DNA from: Papiliotrema nemorosa
Taxonomy: Eukaryota > Basidiomycota > Tremellomycetes > Tremellales > Rhynchogastremaceae
Reading direction: 5' to 3'
Assembly (NCBI GenBank): GCA_032158125.1
Contig: JASKOT010000003.1
Span: 62,001 to 126,000 of the forward strand
Length of the DNA stretch: 64,000 nt
In this document: piece after piece, positions 9,370 to 21,001 of the stretch
How the letters are laid out: each line of letters opens with the position of its first letter
Numbering within the stretch: position 1 is the first letter of the stretch
Program-made: the position numbers and the translations under genes
The notes under the pieces: model-generated
What the model was told of the DNA's origin: nothing
What the model saw: only the letters and a program-made list of their open reading frames with translations
Database searches by the model: none

Positions 9370-12157
9370 ATGAGCGATGATCCGTCCATGCGACTCCCGC
9401 AGTCTCTCACTCCGAAATTGATCTCTCGAGCTTCGTACTCCAGCGTCGTCCGGACTCCTCCACCCGGTTCACCCCGTACCGGAAGTCCCCTTCCTCCTTC
9501 TGCCAATATCGCCGGTTACATCGGAGGCGGCATAGGTGAGAGTTCAGGGACTCATGAGAGTGGATGGAGGTCTCCAAGTCAGCTAGCAATGGAATCGCTG
9601 GGCAGACTAGGCAGAGTGAGGGATCTCATGCGAGAGCGGAAACTCGACGCATAGTGAGTCAAAGGTCGAACATGCACGCTGACAGCCAGTGTGGTGCCTT
9701 CTGAAGATGCTCGTGAGCTGATCGACGTGCAGCAGGGTGACTGACTCTAGATGCCTCGGAATACCTTGCGCCGTGCGATGCTAGACGAGCGTATATTACC
9801 TCTTTTACAGGTTCGGCAGGTTGCGCGGTCATTACGAAAGACTCGGCTAGATGTTGGACAGACGGGAGGTATTGGCTACAGGCAGAGACACAGTTGGGTG
9901 CTGGGTGAGCTCAACCTCGATCTTTACACCGGTCCAGGCTCACAGACCAGATGGACGTTGATGAAGCAAGGCTTGCCGGATGTGCCTACCTGGTCAAACT
10001 GGCTCAAAACGGTACGCTCGCATTCCGCCCTCGTCGAGACAGACGCCTAATCTGGTAGGAACTACCTAAGACTTCTAAGATCGGTATAGACCCAACTCTG
10101 ATCCCCTACGCCGAATCGCAATCCCTCTCAACCCTCCTCCCGTCCGAACTGGTCCCGATTACAGACAACCTCATTGATGCGCTATGGAAGGAAGATCGAC
10201 CTTCCAAACCCTGTTCCGAGATCTTTCACCTAGAAGACAGATTCACGGGTGAGACGCTTTCTAGTAAATTGGTGAGGATGCGGGAAATCTTGGCAAAGAC
10301 GGGATCGAGGGGGATGGTCATTAGTCAACTGGACGAGGTCGCTTGGTTGTTCAACCTTCGAGCCAGCGATATCCCCTACAACCCAGTGAGGTCACTTCCC
10401 ATTTCTATGAGACAGCAGGCACTGATGGTATAGGTCTTCTTTGCGTACAGTGTGTTGACACCGGACGAATGCACCCTGTTCGTGAACCCGGATTCGCTCA
10501 CCGAGTCGGTGCGGCAGTACCTCCACACGAACGGCGTAGCGGTATTGGAGTACGACCAGATCTGGAGCTCACTCTCCACGTTGAATCAATCAGTGTCGAA
10601 TTTACGCAGCGTTCGACCGTTGAGCGACAATGAAGCGGGAAGGATAGTCAGCGTTCAGGGGCTGAAAATTGGCAAGACGGACAAGGTGTTGATAGGAACA
10701 AAGACGAGTTGGGCAATCGCCAAGGCGATAGGAGAGGTCAGTACACGCTGTTCGCTAATTGCCAATACTGATAATAGGACAACGTGGAGGTCAGGCGGTC
10801 TTGCGTTGAGGAGATCAAAGCGAAGAAGAATGCTGTATGTTTGATTAAGAGGAGGTCATGGTCGAGCTGACGTTCGGACCGAGATAGAAGGATTCCGGGC
10901 TTGCCATATCAGAGATGGTGCTGCGCTGTGTCGCTACTTTGCCTGGATGGAGGAGGTCTTAGGCAGGGACGAGCAATGGACCGAATACGACGCAGCTACG
11001 ATATTAGAGAACTACAGGAAGTGTGTCATCGGCACCCTCCATCGTCCAAACACTGATATCTAGGGAGAACAAATGGTTCATGGGCTTGTCGTTCGATACC
11101 ATATCCTCCACCGGGGCAAATGCAGGTGAGGCATTTGGTATACGCAAATTGTGGGCTAAATCGGTAGCCATCATACATTACTCTCCGCCGAAATTGGGCA
11201 GCGCGATCATCGACCGGGATAAGATGTATCTGTGTGATTCAGGAGGTACGCCATCTACTCTATAGTTGAGAATCCGATGACTGACCGCTGTAGCACAGTA
11301 CTTAGACGGTACGACGGATACCACCCGGACTTGGGTAAGCGCACTCATTATTGCCTTGACTCGTGTTCCCTGCGCTAACGATCAGCATTTCGGAACTCCA
11401 ACAGAAGAAGAGGTCCGTGCCGCTACTAGAGTGGTGAGTCCTTCAACGAAAGAAAAGTGCATTGACTAATGCATGGTAGCTGCAAGGTCATATTTGTATG
11501 TGTGACGAGAGCTTTTTTCGACAGGATATACAGCTTACTCCTCTCAGCACTGGACACCATCGTCTTCCCACAAGGTACCACAGGATACGTCTTGTTCGTA
11601 ATTGGCTATGCGAAAGCAAGAACAAGCTGATCAACAGGGACATTCTAGCCAGACGTGCGTTATGGTCAGACGGCTTGGATTATAGGCATAGCACATCCCA
11701 CGGCGTCGGATCTTTCCTCAATGTCCATGAAGGACCACAAGGCGTTGGTCAAAGGATACAATACAACGACGTAGCGCTGGTCAGCGGTATGGTCATCTCC
11801 AACGAGCCGGGATACTATGCAGATGGAAAGTTTGGGATTCGGATTGAGAATATCGACGTGATCAAGCTCAGTCAGACGAGAGAGAATTTCGGTGGGAAAG
11901 AGTATCTAGAGCTCGAGAGGGTAACGATGGTCAGTCTATTTCGTCACCCGCACGTTGTCAATTCCGTGACTAGTCAGGCTGACGAGTAGTGCCCCATACA
12001 GACGAAATTGGTTCAGCTCGATCTATTGACTCCGGCAGAGAGAGATTGGCTGAATGGCTACCATGCTGAGGTGTTGGAGAAGGTCTCGCCGTTGTTGAGA
12101 GAGTTTGGGGATGAGCGGGCGTTGGTCTGGCTAGAGAAGGAGTGCAAGGCGATCTGA
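9370..12157 (+). CDS. Xaa-Pro aminopeptidase P (M24B)
   Basis: This is a metallo-aminopeptidase that removes an N-terminal residue preceding proline, probably cytosolic. The sequence shows [15 protein letters not shown] and [11 protein letters not shown] in the first creatinase-like domain, then the M24 catalytic domain. The metal-ligand regions are [10 protein letters not shown] (two Asp), [17 protein letters not shown] (His), NEPGYY (Glu) and FGIRIENI (Glu). About fourteen exons are needed. Two are microexons: 9690-9712 (23 nt, VVPSEDA) and 11480-11495 (16 nt, LQGHI). The latter must splice to the acceptor before the codons for [10 protein letters not shown] to keep family spacing. Relative to animal APP there is an extra Ser/Pro/Gly-rich N-terminus of about 70 residues, and HST replaces the usual HGT. 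It ends [12 protein letters not shown] at 12155-12157. Confidence 0.9.
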
Positions 12158-12271
12158 GCGGAGCGGAGCGAAGGGATCTAGCTGTCATTACTGTCTTGCA
12201 TCGTCTTCATCTGGTTTTGACAATCTGTTTTACACTATACACCGATACAATCCTTGTAATTCCAGTGCTCC

Positions 12272-13728
12272 CTACTCGGCACGTTCAGATATCACCTTCA
12301 ATTCCCCTCCTTTCTTGGTGTCCTTGGCGAGATTCCTCCTACTCCTTTCTAGCTGTTCATAACGCATTCGATCTATCCCATCTTGATACCTCATCTCCGC
12401 TTTCACATCTCCCCATTCAGGTGTCTTTCTCTCTTTATCCCTGTAGCCATCTTCCGCTCGAACAGTAGTCAATGTGCCTCCAAAGCTCACCACCACTAAC
12501 AAGAGCGCCAACACACCCAAGATTCTACCGACCCCACCACCTTGATCTCGCTTTCCCATTTCCCCGGAAGGACCTTCCGCATTCTGGCTAGACTTGGCCG
12601 ACCCAGATCCAGACCCACCAGATCCAGATCCAGACCCAGATCCAGAGCCCGCTCCACCCTGAAAAGCCCAATGTTTCCCACTCCGTACATCCGCATAACT
12701 CTGTCTAAACTGTTCTCTCACATGGGCGTACGGATCCCCATAACTCCCCGAACTTGCCCCAGAGTAATTGGGGGGCGTATGACGGCCGAACGGCTGGTAG
12801 GGATTTGCGAAAGGGTTAGGGGAGCCAGGGTACCGGGGTGGAGGCCGACGTGTAGACCAGGCTGATTGCGAGGAAGAGTTGCGTGCGTAGGGATTGGAAT
12901 TGGGGGAACTGAAGGGTGAGGCGTAGCCTGAGCTATAACCGCCAGACGAGGATGAAGAAGAAGGTGAAGAGAGGGAGAGATCGTATGTGCGTCTGGAGAG
13001 TCAGCAAGGGATCTTACGTTGCCATTGCAAGGATTCGTGGGGGTGGGTAAGGCTATTTGCGATGATGTGTGAGTCAAGGAAATTGAGCGGAGACCGAAGG
13101 AATGTTGTTGATAGAACGACCGGGAGAGGAAGATGACGGGACAGGCAGAGGTGAAGAAGGGGAAGGAGAAGGAGATGGAGATGTAGATAGAGATGTGAAT
13201 GCGGATGCACAGGTAGACGTGCGATCGATATTGCGGCCGGATAGACTGACCTCTTGGAAGGATCACCCAATGTCTCGTACGCCTCGTTGATCTCATGAAA
13301 CTTTTCTGCGCTACCTCCCGGCGCATCAGGATGCGTCTTTTTCGACATCTATCATCAGTACACATACCGTACATCTCCGTGAGACCCATCTTGAGGTGCA
13401 AGTCGATAAGCGCAGATGTAAGACTCACCTCGTAGAACTTGGCTTTGATCTGTTGTTTCGTAGCGTTCTTGGGCAACTTTAGAGCTTTATACAGGTCTTT
13501 CCGACTATCCGACCTATGAGAAGTGGTGAAATGCCGTTGTGATCCCGAACTTGTGCTTGAGCTTGAGCTCGTGCGAGAGCTTGACCAGGGATTTGGTGAC
13601 CTCGAGTGTGGGGGACGACCTCGCACAGACGTCATTTGGGATAATCGGTACGACATCGCAGTACGTGTCCAAGGGGTGGTCGAGCTTGACGCTACAATCT
13701 CGCAGCATCCCCAGAGGTTCTTGCTCAT
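12272..13728 (-). CDS. membrane-anchored J-domain protein, probably mitochondrial
   Basis: Three exons are inferred. Exon 1 starts at 13728 and has a basic, Ser-rich leader ending RHFTTSHRSDSRKDLYKALK, typical of a mitochondrial presequence followed by the start of a J-domain. Exon 2 supplies MSKKTHPDAPGGSAEKFHEI and EAYETLGDPSKR, so the J-domain carries the HPD tripeptide needed to stimulate Hsp70. The last exon starts at 12992 (RRTYD), joined across an unusually long intron (12993-13250, 258 nt). The tail is Ser/Gly/Pro-rich with a Gly-Ser dipeptide run, then one hydrophobic segment (ILGVLALLLVVVSFGGTL) and a charged end. This suggests a J-protein tethered to a membrane, as with yeast Jid1. 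The mitochondrial location is inferred from the leader only. Confidence 0.8.
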
Positions 13729-14056
13729 GGCCGATGTGCGCTTTCAGCCCTGCGCGATGTCTTGTGGTCCAAAGGGGTCAAGTCGCATCTCACTCGCCGA
13801 TCGTCATTTCTCGGTTTCAGATTACGAGCGGCATCGGCCGAACACCGTCACCCTCTTGACTTGAGCTCACCGCTTACCCAAGCCACAACTGGCGAGAACA
13901 CGATAAAAGTTGGCAGAGCAAGAGACTCGATACTTTGTCTGTATAGCACAATTGACATGGATATACGATGATGCGGCCTGTGAGATCCACAGTATCCCCT
14001 ACTGAATCTTACTACGTTTCCTCGATGCTTCTTCAAATCTGCTCGTGCGACTCGCC
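13729..14056. other. intergenic: SSN6 3' side and J-protein promoter
   Basis: This 328-bp gap separates two minus-strand genes. No supported exon, RNA gene or repeat was seen. It must hold the SSN6 3' end and the J-protein promoter. Confidence 0.5.
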
Positions 14057-17000
14057 TCAAGCAGTGGCAACTGCTGGCTCCGAATCTGTCTTCTCCTTGT
14101 TCTCGACTTCTGAAGCGCCCTCGTCGCCATTGACTTTGATTCCCTCCGCTACCGAATTATCTTCTGTAGCCTTGTCGGATTTGTCCTCGGTCGACGCTTC
14201 AACGGGTGCAGCAGCTACTTCGGGCTCCATTTCGACATCGCCGTCCACTGGCTTAACGCCTTCGTCTGCCTTGTTCTCCTTGGAGGTCTCGTCGACAGCC
14301 GCAGTGGCGGTGGGTGCTGTCTCTTGGGCATCCCCTGTCGGGTTGACAGTCTTTCCCTCTACCGCAGTCTCCGCTGCAGGTGCATTGGCCTCTGCCTCTG
14401 CCTCGGAGGGCTGAGCAGGTTCCGCCTCAGTTGGCTTCTCGGCAGAGATCGCCTCGGTCGCCTCTGCCGCCGGCTCGACAGTCCCCGGAGCCTCCACGTT
14501 CTCCCCAGAATTCGAAGTCTGCTCATCGTGGCCATTCGTCTTCTCTTCCGCCTTGTCCTCTTTCATCTCCACATCCTCCTCAGTTTTATTCTTCTCCGCA
14601 CTCTCTGACGCCTCTGCAGACTTTGCCTCGTCCGATGATACCTGTTCCGCCTCTCGATCCTTCTTGATGGCGTCAGGTGAAGGTCCCTCGGGCCGAGATA
14701 GCGGTGTGCCAATGCTGGGCGTGTTGAGCACCTCGATGACCTGTCTCGTGGCCGGACTCGAAGATCCCCCTCGACCTGATCCGGATGCTGCCGCGCTGGA
14801 CAGACGATTGACACCTTCGGGTCGAGCCTTTTTGCTGTTCGGAGGGGAATTGGGCGATGCGGCACGCTTGTTGCCTACAACGGGGGCATTGGGTGAAGAA
14901 GGATCGGAAGGAGGTCGATCCCCGTGAAGAGTCATCAGAGCGTCTAAAGCTCCTTCATCGTAGTCTGCACATCAGCTTGCGCTCTCTCAATCAAGTCATC
15001 TCAGCTCACCTTCGTCTACGGCACGCGAGGGCATGGCAGTGGTCGGCGGATCGATGGGCATCCTGCTCGATGTAGGAGAGACTTCGTCCACTTTCGGGCT
15101 TCTTGACGAAGATTCTCCTCCTCCAGCCCGTAGAGTCACCTTCAAGCCCGTCTTCTTGTCTCCGCTGGCCCTCTTACTGACTGCACGTTCCTTCTTTGCA
15201 CTCTTGGGCTCTTCATCCCTCTTCCTCCTTCCACCCACCGAGACGACTGAAGAGGGGGCCGGAGATGGCGCTCGAGGGTCCTCGGAATAAGGTCCGGAAG
15301 GTATTCTCGGTTGTCCCATTCCACCATTCGTACCCGGGGTCGGCTCTCGTCGATCGTACGGGTATGGCGGACGTCCATCATGAGGGAAGCCGTAGGCATA
15401 GTCGGGGTGCCGAGGTGAAGGCTGTCGACCTGGGGGCATGATGGGTCGATCATGCATTCGAGGTGAAGGGCCCGGAAGGGGACCTCCCCGAGAGTTTCGT
15501 CTCTCCCACTCTTCCCTTTCTCGATCACGTCCACCGTAATACGGCGGGTAAGGGTATGCGCCACGACGTCCAGGTGAGCCAGGTGATGGTGGTCGCCTTG
15601 CTGCATCTGCCGCTGGGTCGTACCGAGGTCCAGGCGGCCCATCGTGTCGATGGTCCCGGGGGTCCCTGTGTTCTCGGTGATCCCTGTGATCTCTGCCATC
15701 TCGCATATCGCGAGGATCTCGACCGTCACGAGGATCAGTCTCCATGGGTGCCAGTGGAGCATGTCGTGACATGTTGCCCCTCGACTCGTCGACGTGTTGC
15801 AAGGGTGGTGGAGCAGCGTTGCCACCGCGGAACGGACCAGGCGAAGAAGCTCGACCAAGTTCGCCGACGGGAGGTGGGGGCGGGAGAGCACGGCCATTGG
15901 GTCCATCTTGCGGCTCCGAACCTGGCGGGGCCATTTGCACGCCGCGTGGCGAGTTTCCAGGTGAACCACCAGGCGGGTATGGACCTTGAGGTTGAGCAGT
16001 ATATTGCGAAGGATGCACATCGACGGGTCCAGGAGCAGGGGGAAGGGGACCGTTGCTCGAGCTCGCATTCTGCAACAAGTTGAGACGTCGCTTGATGCTC
16101 GCGTTTGTTGGGTCGAGATCGGCAGCACGTGTGTACGCATCGATGGCGTCGGTGATTTGGTTGTTGCAAGATTCGTACAGACTTCCGAGGTTGTACCAAA
16201 CTTCTGAGATGAAAGGGTTGAGTCGGATGGCACGGGAATAGGCATCGAGAGCATCTCGGTATTGGTTGATCTGGTAGTAGAGAACACCAATGGAGCACCA
16301 GAAGGTCGGGTTCCGACCGTCTCGATAGACCGCTTGTTGATAGGCTTCGTACGCCTTGTTGTATCGCTCACCACCGGCCATGAAAGCGCGTCCGAGGAGA
16401 TACCAGCTTTGGGCATCGCTTCCATCTATATGGTCAGCGATGTTGTCAGTGGACACGGAACCGACTCACCAGTCTCGAGACTTTTCGTGAGGTACGAAAC
16501 AGCCTTGTCCTGGTCGGCGAAGGGTGCTCCGGGCTGATGGTGCAGCCATCCAAGCTGTTGCAGTACTTTTGCATGATCGGGTTGATGTGTCAAGACCCGC
16601 ATGTAGGCATCCCGGGCATTTTCGTACTGCTATGAGCAACGCCAATTCACTTCAGAGAGACACTTACGTCTCGATCCTGTTCATAAACGTGGCCCAGCTG
16701 GAACCAGATATCCCACGATGTCAGCGGTCGAGGCGGATCTTGCAGAATGTATTTAAAGCACTGGAATGAGCTACACATTGGATTTGAGAGTTTGGCCTAC
16801 TTGTAAACTCGCATCGTATTTGCGTTGGTGCTTGTAGATGATACCAAGCCTGAAGTAAATCTCATTCGCCTTCTCGAAGTCTGGGCCTGTCAGCTATCAC
16901 GAATCACACTGCCTCGTCTCTGCTCACTTGGATCCATCCGGAGTACGCTGGAAAATGCCTCCTCGGCGTGTTCAAAAGAGCCGTATCGGTCATATAGTAT

Positions 17001-17844
17001 ACCAATGCCGTACCACAGCTTTGGTTCCTGCTTGTCAATTGGCGCCTCGGCTACACAAGGTGCGATATGCGTACTTTAGGATTTGCCAGATGATATAAGG
17101 CTTGCTGGTATGCCGTATAGGCTTTCGGTAGATCATCCTTCATTAGAAGGCAGTGACCTGACAGATTAGCGGAACTCGTTGACAGAGAGATACCCGACTT
17201 GCCCATCGAACCCCAAACTTCCCCGTTGTCCTGCTTGATATTTAAAATCCTCTGAAAGTATTCAATCGCCTTGTCAAAGTCGTCTCTACTCCTTGCAATC
17301 GATGCCACGGCATTCAAGCCCAAAATGGAGTTTGGGTTATGCCTCAGAGCGTTCTCAAATGCGGCATTGGCTCGATCCTGATCCTGCATTTGTTCCGCGA
17401 CCGCACCTAGTCCTCAGTCATCTGTCGCGTCATCCGTCGCCAAATGCACTCACCGATCAACATCCACGTATTCTCATTCGCAGAAGCCAATTGCGCCAAG
17501 ACACCATCCTGCTTCTCTTTTCCAGCTCTTGCCGCTGCGCTGACAAGGGGCCCGTTTTGGGGTGGAGGGGGAGGAGGGTGATGCGCATGACCGTGACCGT
17601 TGCCCATAGGTGGCGGACCGGGCATTGGATGTTCTGGCGGCCCACCCATGGGTCCTGGGTGACCCCCTGCGACACCGGGGGGAGGTGGGGGACCGTTGGA
17701 GACATGTCGGGAGGAGTGATGGTAGGAAGGGTGGACGGATTGTCCAGGTGGGTAAGGCGATGGGTACGCGGAGGGGTGTTGAGAGGGGTGATGGTGGGAT
17801 GGCATGGCTGTTGTCCGGATAGGTCGATTGACGAGAACGCGCAT
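14057..17844 (-). CDS. SSN6: general transcriptional co-repressor SSN6/CYC8 (TPR protein)
   Basis: This is a nuclear adaptor that works with Tup1 to repress many genes. From ATG 17844 the protein opens with a His/Pro-rich stretch, then ENTWMLIG leads into an array of about ten TPR repeats. Examples are AFENALRHNPNSILGLN, ALYHLANPKEPKLWYGIGI, YENARDAYMRVLTHQPDH, GSDAQSWYLLGRAFMAGG and AYSRAIRLNPFISEVWYNLG. That array and its order match the Cyc8 family. Behind it lies a long Pro/Gly tail with an Arg-Asp/His-Arg-Asp run near 15600-15700, then a basic segment. Next comes DYDEGALDALM, rebuilt across the intron 14965-15009 and a conserved Ssn6 element. The protein ends in an acidic Glu/Ala tail finishing SEPAVATA. 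A second in-frame ATG 13 codons later (MPSHHHP) could also be used. It is about 1,150-1,200 residues with roughly ten exons. Confidence 0.92.
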
Positions 17845-19419
17845 GGTCAGCTAGATATACGGGGTATGGAAACGATGGGAGTGAAGAGCGAAGTGATGTG
17901 AGAGAGCGTCAAGTCAGGGCTGGGGGTGAGACGAGGCTTCAACGCTGTCGAAGCAGGCAGGACAAGGGTTGATAAAATTGCGAAGTGCTAGCTCCGAGGA
18001 TTTCAACTTCTCTGAAAATCTCGTATGACCTTCACCGCTTCTCGAATCGTTGATGATGGAAGTCCAAAGCCGCCTCGTCCAGGCGCAATCACACGGATCC
18101 TTTAATGACCCCCGACATGGAAGCTATAGAACCTTGACGAGGCGATCTGATGACGCGATACTGTGAGGCTTCTCGATTACGAGCGCAAGTGGAGAGGAGA
18201 GACAGTGGGGACGACGATGAAGGGAGGTCACGACTCACCTGATACACGTCTGAGAGAGCTTCGAGTAGAGTTCGAGAAGGTTGATGAATAAAGTCGAAAG
18301 TGATTTGACGCTTGAAGTATGCGGTCCCTACAGTGATATAGGCCTGACTTGTGGAAGTTGTTGCTGATGAGCGCTTTGACGTAAAGGACCAGGGGGTTGG
18401 AGTGCTTCGGGAAAGGGGGTTTGAGCTGACGAGACGATACACTGAATGGTGTAGATCTCGTTTTCTCGCGCCCAGGTTCGGGCCGCTGTACACGCAATCT
18501 CTATCAAAGTCGATCGCCTTCTAAGGCGGAGCCAGGTCGAGTGATATACCGGGATATCGACGAGGTGGACGTTGAAAGATTGGGAGCCGGGTGTAGAGAG
18601 AAGGGGGGGAAAGGAAGCCACGACGACTCAAGACTGCTCCTGTGCTAGGACCCAATTGAAGAGATACTTGGGGGGGGGCCCCCGCCCGAGAGGCGTTTTA
18701 CTCTTGTTGAGGTTTTAGGAGGTGTGTACCGCTTCAGGGCCAAAGAGAGAGAGGGAGCTAGTGTCCCCCCGCGCCTGGTCGGATGATGCTTAAATACCCC
18801 CCCAAGCCGCGCCATGTCCAGATGATTTCAGGGTCGACTTTCCTCTCGATTGTATGATCCCATTGGATCGTCATCACGCCCCCCTCATCTAGCCTGTGAC
18901 CCTGAGAGGCCATCCGGGGAAAGAGGTGGAAGATCCAGGCCGCGAAAGGGTACTAGTCATCCTCGGAGTCAGGACCCAAACAAGGAGGGGAGTCGTACAT
19001 ATCCGATCAAGGAAGCTTACCTAAGGACCGACCAGCTAATAGAGAACGATTCGCAACCCGGATCGTATGCATGCTAGATGACTTTTGATAGGCAGACAAC
19101 TTTTGGGATGAAATTCGTTTCAAGGAGCATGCATGGGGATCTGTATAGCAGAATCTGCCTTGTTGCATTCACCTTAGACCACGTCAACAGTCCATTCGCC
19201 ATGCTCTCGCGATCGAGTCTATGAACTGGCATGGCATGGTACCTGATGGAAAGGCCGAAGTAGTCAATTGTCCAAACAGGGACACACGGCATCCCCTCTT
19301 CTCTCTAACGCTGCGTGGTGGTATCATTGCTTGTGGAGACCCCACAGTCCGAAACGTGTTTCTGTGCATCAGCCACTATCATTCAACGCAACTCTCCACA
19401 CTCATCATTGCAAAGCACC
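17845..19419. other. long upstream region between SSN6 and the Nudix gene
   Basis: This 1.6-kb divergent region has no gene I can support. On the minus strand, 18089-18621 has overlapping open frames with a gtgagt donor near 18239 and stretches that look coding-like (for example ITFDFIHQPSRTLLEALSDV). They lack a good ATG and a single continuous frame. A long, possibly spliced SSN6 5' leader is the simplest reading; an unrecognised small gene remains possible. It also holds the G/C homopolymer block at 18670-18683 and its distant partner at 18797-18806. Confidence 0.45.
18667..18806. repeat. G/C homopolymer block with distant inverted repeat
   Basis: Nine G (18670-18678) run directly into five C (18679-18683). 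The arm CTTGGGGGGG at 18667-18676 is matched perfectly by CCCCCCCAAG at 18797-18806, leaving a loop of about 120 nt. It lies upstream of SSN6, where a transcript leader could fold or a G-rich strand could form unusual structure. The function is inferred only. Confidence 0.5.
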
Positions 19420-20861
19420 ATGACCGAGTCACTATCCACCAAGACCCTCTTGCCGGTCGTCGTGGCAGCCGACAATTTCCCCTCGTCTCCTCTGACCGAC
19501 CCTTACCCTAGTCGAAATCCAACCACAGGCGAGCGGCTCGTCCCTTTCCACTTGACTTTTGCAGACCATCACGCGGCTCTCCCTCCTCTGGGTTATATCC
19601 GTCAAGAAGTTCTGGCAGAGTTGGAACAAGATGAGAGAGAACCCACAACCTGCCCTTGGCAATTTCACTCGAGTGCTGTGGCAGAAGAAGATGGTGATTT
19701 GGATTTGCGAGTCGAATGTGTCTTTTTCGCCGAATGGGTAATCGAAGGTGGTAGCGAGACCATGGGGAAGGTCATGCAAGAGACAGCTGAAAGGTGGAGG
19801 GAAGAGGGCAAGTTTCCAGGCCCGCTTGGCGGTGAGCAGCTCTGTCTCTGGAAAGGTGTCTACTCACGTCAGGCTGGAGGAACGAAAAGTACAGCGTATA
19901 CGCCTCGAGGCAATCTTCCGCGTTCAAACACAGGGCGGAGACTAGTGGATCATTCTCAAACTTTGCATTTGCATTGGAAAGATCCGCTTGTGCATTGTTC
20001 GGACTGGCGACATTCGGCGTTCATCTCACAGGTGAGCCTCGTATGCTTTAGCGTCTCGCTGATCCCCAGCGTATGAGGGAGAGGGATCAGACATGAAGAT
20101 CTGGGTCCCAAGGCGCAGTGCGACCAAACCTACGTAAGTCTAGAGCTCGAGATAACGGCGAACTGACAAACCAGCTTCCCGGGCTTGCTTGACAATGTTA
20201 GCTTCAAAGCACATCACCTCCAGAGCTGACTCGCTAGACTGTGGCAGGTGGCATACCATCCGGAATGAGGCCCATCGACGCCATGATCAAAGAATGCGAT
20301 GAAGAAGCGAGTCTACCCGAGGACTTTGTGCGATCGAGAATAAAGTCTGTCTTTCATCATGCAATCGATGAGTCGGTCCAGGCTGATGAGCAGAAATGTG
20401 GGCCTTGCAACGTACTTTTACCTTACGAATGATGGGTATTTCCAACCTGGTAAGTGAGCACACTGGCATTTGGCTTTCGCTGACGACACAGAAGTCGAGT
20501 TCGTCCCATTCATGGGGGTGTTGGAGCTAGCTGACGTCTCAGATATCTGTATGATCTGCCTCTTCCCCCACAATCCTCGGCCGAATACATCAAGCCGCGA
20601 CCCCACGACGATGAGGTGGAATCTTTCGCGGTGCGCTGAAAGCTGACATGGGTGTTTGTCCAATGTGCTCATTTTGTTCAGCTGTTATCATTGGACGAGG
20701 TCATGGAGTCTCTGCATAAACTCGAGTTCAAGCCGAATTGCGGATTGATCTTGATCGATTTCCTCATGCGACACGGGTTCATCACCCCGGAAAACGAGCC
20801 AAACTATGTCGAGATTGCATGGCGAATGCGAAGAAGGCTCGCGGTGACTGTACCGATGTAG
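19420..20861 (+). CDS. Nudix hydrolase, thiamine-pyrophosphatase-like (DUF4743 type)
   Basis: The N-terminal half (FPSSPLTDPY, VPFHLTFADH) and the reconstructed WRNEKYSVYA, FSNFALE-type and AYEGEGSDMKIWVPRRSATK segments are those of the DUF4743/Nudix proteins. These include yeast YJR142W and the C-terminal half of S. pombe Tnr3, which hydrolyse thiamine diphosphate derivatives. The Nudix box reads GGIPSGMRPIDAMIKECDEE. The KECDEE metal-binding core is kept, but Met stands where the general Nudix consensus has its first Glu, as is usual in this subfamily. The C-terminus (LLSLDEVMESLHKLEFKPN, then ENEPNYVEIAWRMRRRL) also fits. About eight exons are inferred. ATG 19420 is chosen because it immediately precedes the conserved region. 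The activity is inferred from the family. Confidence 0.85.
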
Positions 20862-21001
20862 ACAGGAGTACTGATACCATGAGCATATCATCTCCTCACA
20901 TCTCAGTGTCGAGTGCGAGGAACGCGAACGTGGGGTATACATGCAGGATATACAATCATCTCCAATCTCCTTTGAATACCAGAGCGCAACGTGTCACTCC
21001 C

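Noticed and set aside
15142..16425. 427-codon frame on the minus strand within SSN6
   Set aside because: It overlaps SSN6 in another frame and reads across its introns; the TPR frame is unambiguous.
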